The notes below the pieces were generated by a model, which saw only the letters and a program-made list of their open reading frames with translations, had not been told where the DNA came from and made no database searches. A program made the translations under genes and the position numbers. This document shows positions 1 through 5,199 of a stretch of 5,890 nucleotides of DNA, piece after piece (positions within the stretch are counted from its first letter, which is position 1; each line of letters starts with the position of its first letter). Source of the stretch: DRVV01 sp038868255. GTDB taxonomy: Archaea > Thermoproteota > Bathyarchaeia > Bathyarchaeales > Bathycorpusculaceae. Location: assembly GCA_038868255.1 (NCBI GenBank), contig JAWCTJ010000082.1, positions 1-5,890 of the forward strand. Direction: 5' to 3'.

Positions 1-658
1 CAGCAACCTCGAATCCTTTAATGAACAGGAAAAGCCCTAAAACAATAATAAAGGCCAGTAGGTAGTAGTGAACCAAATTAAACACCACGAGAACACCCAA
101 AAGCAGCAGTAAAGCCCCTGGCAAACCAAGTAACACGCGAGAGTACCGTGGATTCTCTACAAGCGCTCTAATATATCTTGAGAATAGGGCAGCAGTCTCC
201 TCTATGGACTCACTATGCTTTATTATAACACGCCTAACGGATGAGACAGGAATCCTGGACTCAACAAGAGGCAATACAGCCTCATCTGAGTATCCATCAG
301 TCACGAGAATGATCTCGTTTGCAGGGAATTGCTTAAGCACCTCATTAAGCTCAGTAACTATCTTCCTGTCAGCACTGACACCTCCAAATTCTGAACCAGC
401 TATTGTTGCAATTTCAAAAACTTCGTCAGGCTTAGCATCACCCAGTAGCCTGTCATAAATTCGTACAGCTTCAAACATAGCATTGGCATCGGCCTCCTCC
501 GGATCTTTAAGAGCAAGAGCTACGGCAGCATTAAGATTATTATCCCGGCCTATAACGGGTGTTTTGATTTGAGCCTTTATGCTTAGATCCCCATCTCGGT
601 CGACGCAAAGAATCAGTATCTTTCTGGGTTCTTCACGCCTTTCTTCTTCGGCAGACAT
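1..658 (-). CDS. DUF373 family integral membrane protein, partial (C-terminus beyond the left edge)
   Basis: Reading leftward from the ATG at 658 gives 219 open codons with no stop before the edge, so the C-terminal part is missing. The visible protein has an acidic soluble N-domain (about residues 12-165) with blocks I recognise from the archaeal DUF373 family: VDRDGDLSIKA (19-29), TPVIGRDNN (33-41), KDPEEADANAMFEA (51-64), VTDGYSDEAVLP (119-130) and SSVRRVIIKHS (139-149). Two hydrophobic helices follow, at about 175-195 and 198-213, and more would be expected in the missing part because full family members have several. The many Asp-rich loops suggest a metal- or nucleotide-binding soluble domain, but no biochemical role is established for the family. 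The gene lies 35 bases downstream of the coiled-coil gene on the same strand, so co-transcription is likely. An A/T-rich TATA-like stretch near 690-697 could be a promoter of its own. No clear Shine-Dalgarno precedes the ATG. Confidence 0.9.
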   Translation of the reverse strand, partial: MSAEEERREEPRKILILCVDRDGDLSIKAQIKTPVIGRDNNLNAAVALALKDPEEADANAMFEAVRIYDRLLGDAKPDEVFEIATIAGSEFGGVSADRKIVTELNEVLKQFPANEIILVTDGYSDEAVLPLVESRIPVSSVRRVIIKHSESIEETAALFSRYIRALVENPRYSRVLLGLPGALLLLLGVLVVFNLVHYYLLAFIIVLGLFLFIKGFEVA

Positions 659-693
659 TCTTTTCTGCTCTCAAATAATGAATGAGGACAAAT

Positions 694-1689
694 TTATTCT
701 TGTTGCAACAGCTCTCTATCCGCAACCAGCTTGAATTCCTCCCATGTCAGTCTCTCACCCCTTTTCAGCTTTTCTAAAGCTTGTTTCTCAACACTCTCCA
801 GAAGCTCTTCTTCGACCTTCTTCCTAATGATTTTCTCCTCAGCTGTGATTTCCGCTTTAATTCGTTTCATATCCTCTAGAATTCTTAAAATTTCCAGTTG
901 TAGATTTTTTGAATCTGTCTTCGCCTTTAGGTAGAGCTCATGAGCGGAATCTGCCTCCGCCTTCACCTGTTTGGACTCCTTAAGTATCAGCATCATCTTT
1001 TCATGGTAGCCTTGGCTCTCTTTGGCTTTTTCGGTGATCTGCTCGTGCAGGGATTTGACTCTAGCTGAAAGGGCTTTTATTTCCGCTCTAATCTCTACCA
1101 TTTTCAGCTTCAGCATGCTGATTTTTCTATGAACACTTAGCTGTAACTCCAGCTTTCTAACTCTTTCAACAAGCTTCTTCTCTTCATGTAAATCTAGAGA
1201 TGTCGTCTGTATTTTCCACTCAATCTCCTCAATTTCTTTTTCCAGTTTCTGAGGGTCAGTTGCTGGTCTCTTAGAACATAATTCTTCAATTTCTTGCCTT
1301 AGATGTTTAAGCTCTTCAACCTTACGGATGATCTCTGCTTTAATTTGGCTCCTTTGCTGCTTCAGCTCTCTAACTTCTGAGTTAATTTGATCCCTAATGC
1401 TTTTTAACTTGAGAAAACTTGAGTGTAAATCTTTTATTTTCTCATTAAGTTTATCTCTTTTTTCTGCAAGCCTCTTAGCTTCTAGGATCATTTTGTTTTT
1501 CTGTTCTTGAAGCTTCAAGAGGTTAGTTTTTAATTCTTCGATTCTCTGAAGGTTTTCAGTTTTCGACTGAGAGACGCTCCTTTCAACCGGTTCATTCAAT
1601 AAATTGATATTCTGATGGATTAAGTTTGCTATATTCCTATTCATATTGGATGTAGTAAAGTTAATATGGTGGGATAAACTATCCAACAT
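694..1689 (-). CDS. Archaeal coiled-coil protein, COG1340-like
   Basis: The protein is 331 aa in the longest reading and almost entirely charged alpha-helical heptads from about residue 44 to 315, rich in Glu, Lys, Leu and Arg. It has no signal peptide and no membrane segment, so it is probably a cytoplasmic rod. The block IEEIEWKIQTTSLDLHEEKKLVERVRKLE (152-180) and the C-terminal KLKRGERLTWEEFKLV (307-322) are what I recognise from the archaeal COG1340 'uncharacterized coiled-coil' family. Some members are mislabelled phosphoserine phosphatase, and the function is unknown. The start is uncertain. The ATG at 1689 lies only 2 bases from the divergent ATG at 1692, and residues 1-43 do not look like the family. 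An ATG at 1644 (residue 16), with TATA-like TTTATC around 1673-1678 upstream, is at least as likely and gives 316 aa. It probably forms an operon with the DUF373 gene downstream. Generic coiled-coil similarity to SMC-like proteins is compositional and not informative. Confidence 0.85.
   Translation of the reverse strand: MLDSLSHHINFTTSNMNRNIANLIHQNINLLNEPVERSVSQSKTENLQRIEELKTNLLKLQEQKNKMILEAKRLAEKRDKLNEKIKDLHSSFLKLKSIRDQINSEVRELKQQRSQIKAEIIRKVEELKHLRQEIEELCSKRPATDPQKLEKEIEEIEWKIQTTSLDLHEEKKLVERVRKLELQLSVHRKISMLKLKMVEIRAEIKALSARVKSLHEQITEKAKESQGYHEKMMLILKESKQVKAEADSAHELYLKAKTDSKNLQLEILRILEDMKRIKAEITAEEKIIRKKVEEELLESVEKQALEKLKRGERLTWEEFKLVADRELLQQE
1661..1667 (+). promoter_or_regulatory. Putative TATA box for the ECF S component operon
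   Basis: TTAATAT, preceded by a purine-rich AGTAAAG that could act as BRE, is centred 28 bases before the ATG at 1692. That is the archaeal spacing expected if transcription starts at or next to the start codon, giving a leaderless mRNA. No Shine-Dalgarno is present, which agrees. The element lies inside the longest reading of the divergent coiled-coil gene. Its complement, ATATTAA, is also TATA-like, so the region may fire both ways. Confidence 0.45.
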
Positions 1690-1691
1690 TA

Positions 1692-2246
1692 ATGTCTAAA
1701 AGTAAAAGGATCTGCACGATAACAGTCATTGTTGCTCTTTGCCTAGGATCAAACTATGCATTATCCAGCATACCTAACTTCAAAGTAATGGACTTCTTTG
1801 TATTCATCAGCGGATTCATATTTGGTCCATGGATCGGGGCTTCCACGGGAATACTCGTGTGGATGATTTATGGTGTGATAAATCCCTATGGCTTTGTTCT
1901 GCAAGTTTGGCTTGCAACAATGCTCTCTGAGGCGATTTATGGACTTGTTGGAGGAATCCTTGGTAAGAAAATTTCCTTATCAAACTCAAGCTCAGATTAC
2001 TTTATGATAAGTGTTATTTTAGGAGTCGCCGGATTCATTTTGACACTTGTTTATGATTTTTTGACCAACATAGCTTATGCCCTAGCTTTTAACATTCCCA
2101 TAATTGTAGCGATAGTTATGGGAGTGCCCTTCACACTTGTTCATGAAATATCTAACGCCGCAATCTTCGGTATATGTACGGTTCCCCTTTTAAATTCGCT
2201 ACAGAAGTTTATAGGAGGTGAGAGAATTGACATTATTAAAAAATAA
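1692..2246 (+). CDS. ECF transporter S component (vitamin-binding membrane subunit), possibly for a corrinoid
   Basis: A 184-aa very hydrophobic protein with about six membrane helices (roughly 9-27, 32-50, 51-63, 65-91, 105-131 and 134-167), the size and layout of energy-coupling factor S components. These bind a vitamin or metal in the membrane and dock on an EcfT/EcfA1/EcfA2 module that hydrolyses ATP. Helix 1 carries A15-x3-G19-x3-A23, a small-residue ladder like the AxxxA motif S components use to contact EcfT. The signature 'FVFISGFIFGPWIGASTG' (36-53) is typical of substrate-specific subunits. No EcfT or ATPase gene is in the window, so it would have to share a group II module encoded elsewhere. 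Substrate cannot be read from the sequence. The downstream, translationally coupled DUF4430 gene points to cobalamin or a related corrinoid, by inference. The ATG at 1692 follows a TATA-like box with almost no leader. The last 20 bases overlap the next gene. Confidence 0.82.
   Translation: MSKSKRICTITVIVALCLGSNYALSSIPNFKVMDFFVFISGFIFGPWIGASTGILVWMIYGVINPYGFVLQVWLATMLSEAIYGLVGGILGKKISLSNSSSDYFMISVILGVAGFILTLVYDFLTNIAYALAFNIPIIVAIVMGVPFTLVHEISNAAIFGICTVPLLNSLQKFIGGERIDIIKK
2214..2221 (+). promoter_or_regulatory. Full-length Shine-Dalgarno that fixes a TTG start for the DUF4430 gene
   Basis: GGAGGTGA is fully complementary to the 3' end of archaeal 16S rRNA (UCACCUCC). It stands 5 bases before a TTG at 2227. 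The in-frame GTG at 2218, which would give a longer protein, lies inside this site and has no site of its own, so TTG is the better start. The site lies inside the end of the upstream gene, suggesting coupled translation. Confidence 0.8.
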
Positions 2247-2709
2247 GTGGGCAATAGCTACAATAGTAGTACTATGCTGGGCCATAGTGGCCTCACTAGT
2301 ATCCGGCTACTATTACTATCAATACAGTGATCTCACTGCGAGACTTGAAAGATCCAGCGAGGGCGGGTTAACGGCTGTTGGAATAAACTTGGGCATAGAC
2401 TATGGGAATGGCACACGAATTTGGTACAATGAAACAAAAGGTATAACACTCTATGATGCGATGGTTAATGCTGGATGGAAAATCGAAAGCACATCCTATG
2501 GCGCCATGGGCTTATACATAAAATCAATTAACGGTGTGGAAGAATCCGCGGCTAATATGCGATATTGGGGCTGGTGGTCATGGACAGATTTTGGATGGTA
2601 TCATGGACAAGCAGCATGCGACAAGTATGTTGTAAGTCCAGGTGAAGTCATATTATGGTATTACTCGCCAACAGATCCACAGACATATGAGATGTCCGCT
2701 CCACCATAA
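2227..2709 (+). CDS. Membrane-anchored DUF4430 (transcobalamin-like C-terminal) protein
   Basis: With the TTG start at 2227 the product is 160 aa (163 from the GTG at 2218). A basic N-terminus (KNKW) is followed by a single membrane helix at about 8-28 and then an aromatic stalk, leaving residues 33-160 outside the cell. There is no lipobox (Cys17 is preceded by VVL, not a small residue), so the helix is probably an uncleaved anchor. Residues about 60-147 match the DUF4430 pattern: ITLYDAMVNAGWKIE (73-87), LYIKSINGVE (96-105), the Trp-rich YWGWWSWTDFGWY (113-125) and a closing VSPGEVILWYYSP (136-148). DUF4430 is related to the C-terminal beta domain of transcobalamin and intrinsic factor, which contacts cobalamin. 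Overlap by 20 bases with the ECF S component indicates a joint role, plausibly catching the vitamin at the surface and passing it to the S component. Function is inferred; binding of another ligand is possible. A poly-T terminator follows. Confidence 0.82.
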   Translation: MTLLKNKWAIATIVVLCWAIVASLVSGYYYYQYSDLTARLERSSEGGLTAVGINLGIDYGNGTRIWYNETKGITLYDAMVNAGWKIESTSYGAMGLYIKSINGVEESAANMRYWGWWSWTDFGWYHGQAACDKYVVSPGEVILWYYSPTDPQTYEMSAPP

Positions 2710-2715
2710 CAGCCT

Positions 2716-2724
2716 TAATAAAAA
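2716..2724 (-). terminator. Possible T-run terminator for htpX
   Basis: On the minus strand the stretch reads TTTTTATTA, starting about 30 bases beyond the htpX stop. Together with the plus-strand T-runs it makes this short convergent gap a two-way terminator. Confidence 0.4.
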
Positions 2725-2732
2725 CCCACCTC

Positions 2733-2744
2733 TTTTTTATTTTT
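2733..2744 (+). terminator. Poly-T terminator after the ECF/DUF4430 operon
   Basis: Two T-runs (six and five T, split by one A) begin 24 bases after the TAA at 2707-2709, with no strong hairpin. This is the usual archaeal form of terminator. It also separates the operon from the convergent htpX gene. Confidence 0.65.
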
Positions 2745-2754
2745 GTAATTGAGT

Positions 2755-3723
2755 TCAGCCGAGTTCTTGCAGGGCTCTGAGCCTTTTAACTATGTTGGGA
2801 TGCGTCGAGAAGAGTTCTATCAGCTTATCTGCAAATGTAATTCTTTGTGACACTATTTCTTGCACTAGTCTTTGATCACCCGCAATTGTGGCTGCGGCCA
2901 TAGCTATAGCGGCTGAGTCTGTTTCTGCACGGTCCGGATCAGTTATGAAGAGGGCTTTAAATGCGTTTAGGTTCTGGATTTCCTTTCTTCTTTCACCCAT
3001 GCCCCGAGTTGCGTGAACTATTTTCGCTAATCCTACCGCAAGCTTCTGTGCCCCATTTTCGCATATTGACACGCTATGCCTATCAGCGTAATATTCGCGA
3101 AGACGGCTTAGGTAAAGAATGAACAAGTTTAAGATCCATGAAAAAAGCATTAAACCCATGCCAATTAGGGCTGCTCCTCCACCGCCTTCTCTCCGCCTGT
3201 TAAGCATTGAGGATATTATAAGCGAGTATCCTATGTAGTATAGAAGGGCTGGTAGAAGGGACACGAACATCATTATCTGTACGTCTCTATGCTTTAGGTG
3301 CCCAAGCTCATGCCCTATAACTGCCTCAACTTCATTCATGTTGAGGGTTTTTAAAAGACCGCTAGTCACGGCAACACGGTTTCCCGCTATGGGTGAGCCG
3401 TAGGCGAATGCGTTAGGAATAGGTATCTGCGCCAGCATAAGCTTGGGTTTCTTAATCCTGCTTTTCTGGCTGAGTTCTTCCAGCATCCTGTGAAGTTTTG
3501 GATTTTCACTTTCCGGAATTTCCCTTGTCTTGTATAGGGCATCAATTATATATGGAGAGATAAGCCACTGAATTACATTCCAAATGACAATCAGCATGCC
3601 GAGAGTTATTATATCCAGTGCACCGAACAGGCTTAATATTGCCGCAAAAACTAATGTAGATAGACTGATTATTATGGCTAAAGTTCCGATCATAGATATG
3701 CGTAGCCGCCATAGACTTGGCAT
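2755..3723 (-). CDS. htpX: HtpX-like membrane zinc metalloprotease (M48 family)
   Basis: The 322-aa product has the normal length and layout of HtpX, the membrane protease that degrades misfolded membrane proteins on the cytoplasmic face. Two N-terminal membrane helices (about 11-33 and 37-59) precede a cytosolic segment with LAQIPIPNAFAYGS (97-110). The catalytic H138-E-L-G-H142 motif follows, then two more hydrophobic helices (about 150-171 and 183-207), and the third zinc ligand E210 in REYYAD (209-214). The C-terminal STHPNIVKRLRAL (306-318) is also family-typical. All catalytic residues are present, so it should be active. A Gly-rich RRREGGGGAA loop (176-185) links helices 3 and 4. The start at 3723 is supported by GGTGA four bases upstream (3728-3732) and by a TATA-like AAATATAAG at 3757-3765. 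The gene stands alone, divergent from the MetE-like gene and convergent with the ECF operon. Confidence 0.95.
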   Translation of the reverse strand: MPSLWRLRISMIGTLAIIISLSTLVFAAILSLFGALDIITLGMLIVIWNVIQWLISPYIIDALYKTREIPESENPKLHRMLEELSQKSRIKKPKLMLAQIPIPNAFAYGSPIAGNRVAVTSGLLKTLNMNEVEAVIGHELGHLKHRDVQIMMFVSLLPALLYYIGYSLIISSMLNRRREGGGGAALIGMGLMLFSWILNLFILYLSRLREYYADRHSVSICENGAQKLAVGLAKIVHATRGMGERRKEIQNLNAFKALFITDPDRAETDSAAIAMAAATIAGDQRLVQEIVSQRITFADKLIELFSTHPNIVKRLRALQELG

Positions 3724-3727
3724 TTAT

Positions 3728-3765
3728 TCACCACTATTCTTTGCAAGAGACTGTGGCTTATATTT
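3728..3765 (-). promoter_or_regulatory. Putative htpX promoter and ribosome binding site
   Basis: Going leftward, a TATA-like AAATATAAG (3765-3757) would set transcription start near 3735. It is followed by GGTGA (3732-3728), four bases before the ATG at 3723. The spacings are consistent with a very short leader carrying a partial Shine-Dalgarno. Confidence 0.5.
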
Positions 3766-3792
3766 GTTACCCCTTAGCAGGAGTTACAATAA

Positions 3793-3826
3793 TTTATTAT
3801 ATTGATGAAAAGGTATATACCCTTTT
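3793..3826 (+). promoter_or_regulatory. Putative promoter of the MetE-like gene with an overlapping palindrome
   Basis: Two TATA-like elements occur: TTATTATAT (about 3794-3802), which would give a leader of about 15 bases, and TATATA (3814-3819), behind a purine-rich GAAAAGG that could be a BRE. The second is the centre of a perfect 10-base palindrome, GGTATATACC (3812-3821), flanked by AAAA on the left and, after one extra C, TTTT on the right. The TATATA lies a little close to the ATG at 3838 to serve a leaderless start. The palindrome may therefore be an operator downstream of the first TATA box. No Shine-Dalgarno precedes the ATG. Confidence 0.4.
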
Positions 3827-3837
3827 GACGGTTTAGA

Positions 3838-4863
3838 ATGGAACCCCTCATAGATGATATAGGAAGCTTTCCACTACCAGCTTACGTAGATAGGCGGAAC
3901 TTTGAGAAAGCATATTCCATAGCCAGAGAAGCCATGATCAAAGGACGATATCCGAAAGATGACGAGCTTCTTTTTAACAGCTTTTACAAGATAGTCTCCG
4001 ACTCTTTCAGGAAGAAGCTTGAAGCTGGACTTGATGTCGCCAACTACCCACAGCATTACGATATGTACAGACAGTTCGCTGACCCCGTCCACAAGGCCAT
4101 GGAAGAAGGCACATACATAGTGGATGAAAAGGAAGCCATAATACCCGAGGTGCATGTGATAGCCAGAGAAGCAAAAACTTTCTGCGAAGAAATGGGTAAG
4201 GAAAAAATTACACTTCGTGTATGCGTCACGGGGCCCATGGAGTTATACCTCAGAGAAGTAGGTACAACCCTTTACAGAGATGTACTTTTTATGTTAGCTG
4301 AAACCGTCAGAAATTTTGCAAGGACTTCCATCATAAGCACTAAATACTTGGAGACGAGGGTTGTCTCGATAGATGAGCCCAGCTTTGGATTTCAGGAGAT
4401 ACATGCAGACCAGGAATCCCTATTAGAAGCCCTAGAGAGAGCCTTTGACTTTAGGGGAGTTGTCAAGCAAATTCATTTACATTCGCCCTCAAGAATTCCC
4501 TTTCTGCTCGATGTGAAAAATCTCGACGTAGTATCAATTGAATACGCTGCATCACCTAAGAACATTGAATATGTTTCTAAGGTTATGTTGGAAAAAGCTG
4601 ATAAGCAAATTCGCGTGGGTGTTTCCAGAACAGACATAGACAACATAACGGCTGAGCTCCATCAAAAAGGCGTAACAAAACCAAGCTTAGAACAACTTAT
4701 TGAGAGCAAGGAAATTATAAGAAGACGATACATAAAAGCCAAAGAAAAATATGGCGAAAGACTTACTTTCACAGGTCCAGACTGTGGATTAGGCGGATGG
4801 CCAAACCAAGAAGCAGCTCAAAATTTACTAAAAAGAACAGTTGAAGCCGTGAAAAACCACTAG
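3838..4863 (+). CDS. Core-MetE-type methionine synthase-like methyltransferase lacking one zinc cysteine
   Basis: The 341-aa product matches the C-terminal catalytic barrel of cobalamin-independent methionine synthase and lacks the N-terminal folate half, as in the short archaeal enzymes. It begins with the substrate-loop block DDIGSFPLP (6-14) and has VTGPMEL (130-136), IDEPSFG (178-184), VVSIEYA (231-237) and TGPDCGLGGWPN (312-323). The family holds zinc with His and Cys of an HxC motif, a Glu and a distal Cys. Here H215, E235 and C316 align with these, but the HxC cysteine is Pro217 (IHLHSPS), confirmed by codon CCC at 4486-4488. H213 is the extra His usual in IHxH. Short archaeal enzymes transfer methyl from methyl-corrinoid rather than methyl-folate to homocysteine. 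The missing ligand means altered metal binding, a different thiol acceptor, or loss of the original reaction. It stands alone with its own putative promoter. Family membership is sure; methionine synthesis is only probable. Confidence 0.8.
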   Translation: MEPLIDDIGSFPLPAYVDRRNFEKAYSIAREAMIKGRYPKDDELLFNSFYKIVSDSFRKKLEAGLDVANYPQHYDMYRQFADPVHKAMEEGTYIVDEKEAIIPEVHVIAREAKTFCEEMGKEKITLRVCVTGPMELYLREVGTTLYRDVLFMLAETVRNFARTSIISTKYLETRVVSIDEPSFGFQEIHADQESLLEALERAFDFRGVVKQIHLHSPSRIPFLLDVKNLDVVSIEYAASPKNIEYVSKVMLEKADKQIRVGVSRTDIDNITAELHQKGVTKPSLEQLIESKEIIRRRYIKAKEKYGERLTFTGPDCGLGGWPNQEAAQNLLKRTVEAVKNH

Positions 4864-4980
4864 TTCTTTCCACCAAATGTTATAAATACAAAGCCTTCAG
4901 CAATAACTGCTTCCAGCATACACATTTAAGATAGAACACATTCAATAACAACTTTTAATTAAATCCAAAAGAGCCAAACT
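4864..4980. other. Intergenic stretch between the MetE-like gene and tRNA-Lys
   Basis: This 117-base A/T-rich gap has no credible ORF. It contains a TATA-like TATAAATA (4881-4888) just after the MetE-like stop with no gene downstream on that strand. It also holds short T-runs (TTTT at 4953-4956 on plus and at 4967-4970 on minus) that may weakly terminate the two converging transcripts. No hairpin or RNA family was recognised. Confidence 0.5.
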
Positions 4981-5085
4981 TGGCGGGCCCGCCGGGAATT
5001 GAACCCGGGACCTACGGGTTAAGAGCCTCAACCTAACCCCTGCAGCAGGTTAGTCCGCCGCTCTACCTTGCTGAGCTACGGGCCC
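4981..5085 (-). tRNA. tRNA-Lys (anticodon CUU) with a 28-nt intron and encoded CCA
   Basis: Read leftward from 5085: acceptor GGGCCCG (5085-5079), U8-A9, D-stem GCTC/GAGC with loop AGCAAGGTA containing G18-G19, anticodon stem, variable loop AGGTC, T-stem CCGGG/CCCGG with TTCAATT loop, the other acceptor strand CGGGCCC, discriminator G73 at 4984 and CCA at 4983-4981. Removing the intron (5054-5027) gives stem GCGGG/CCCGT and loop CTCTTAA, so the anticodon is CUU (5023-5021), Lys. The mature RNA is 74 nt plus CCA. The anticodon stem has one G-U pair (27-43) and no mismatch; other splice choices leave an A-C mismatch at 31-39, which supports the chosen one. A TATA-like TTTATTAAA at 5133-5125 lies about 43 bases upstream of the 5' end. 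The gene converges with the MetE-like gene and diverges from dph5. Confidence 0.95.
5027..5054 (-). other. tRNA-Lys intron at noncanonical position 30/31 with bulge-helix-bulge
   Basis: The 28-nt intron and its exons fold into a strict bulge-helix-bulge. The outer helix is AGAG (5064-5061) with CTCT (5025-5022). The central 4-bp helix is CGGC (5060-5057) with GTTG (5032-5029), two of its pairs being G-U. The three-base bulges are GGA (5056-5054) and AGG (5028-5026). The inner helix is CTAACC (5053-5048) with GGTTAG (5038-5033), closing a nine-base loop. Cutting after the second base of each bulge, as the archaeal tRNA endonuclease does, joins G30 to G31 and restores a full anticodon stem. The fold is seen directly in the sequence; processing is inferred from the known endonuclease rule. 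Confidence 0.9.
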
Positions 5086-5122
5086 ATATGCGAAGTCGGC
5101 AGGATTATGCTTTGGAGCACAT

Positions 5123-5133
5123 TTTAATAAATT
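5123..5133 (-). promoter_or_regulatory. Putative tRNA-Lys TATA box
   Basis: The minus strand reads AATTTATTAAAAT across this stretch, about 40-48 bases upstream of the mature tRNA 5' end. Transcription would start near 5102, leaving a leader of about 17 bases for RNase P to remove. Confidence 0.4.
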
Positions 5134-5152
5134 TAGCTTATTACGATGTGAA

Positions 5153-5160
5153 ATTTAAAT
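5153..5160 (+). promoter_or_regulatory. Putative dph5 TATA box
   Basis: ATTTAAAT, behind a purine-containing TGTGAA, is centred about 44 bases before the ATG at 5200. That would set transcription start near 5182, with a leader of about 18 bases. No strong Shine-Dalgarno is visible in that leader. Confidence 0.35.
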
Positions 5161-5199
5161 CTTCCAAAAACAGTATTCCTTAAAAGGTTGGCGAGCCAT

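Noticed and set aside
204..458. 84-aa plus-strand ORF
   Set aside because: It lies opposite the DUF373 gene, whose minus-strand frame carries clear family motifs; the plus frame has low-complexity Ser/Thr content and no start signals.
731..934. 67-aa plus-strand ORF rich in Ser and Phe
   Set aside because: It is the mirror of the Glu/Lys-rich coiled-coil gene; the composition is what the antisense of such a gene gives.
2218..2220. GTG as start of the DUF4430 gene
   Set aside because: It overlaps the Shine-Dalgarno GGAGGTGA, which is correctly spaced for the TTG at 2227 instead.
2263..2290. Lipoprotein signal around Cys17 of the DUF4430 protein
   Set aside because: The residues before the Cys (VVL) do not fit a lipobox and the Cys is in the middle of the hydrophobic helix.
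3584..3805. 73-aa plus-strand ORF across the htpX start
   Set aside because: Most of it is antisense to the conserved N-terminus of HtpX, with no recognisable domain or ribosome site.
3801..3811. TTGATGA as the C box of a C/D guide RNA
   Set aside because: It lacks the purine at the first position and no CTGA D box or paired C'/D' boxes lie at suitable distance.
3874..4238. Two minus-strand ORFs (93 and 60 aa) inside the MetE-like gene
   Set aside because: Both are antisense to well-conserved coding sequence and resemble no protein I know.
5033..5053. CTAACC...GGTTAG inverted repeat as a terminator or operator
   Set aside because: It lies inside the tRNA gene and is explained as the inner helix of the intron.
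5027..5054. Canonical 37/38 intron giving anticodon AAC, or splice choices at 31/32 to 33/34
   Set aside because: The 37/38 choice destroys the anticodon stem; the others leave an A-C pair at 31-39 and do not place the cuts in the two 3-base bulges.
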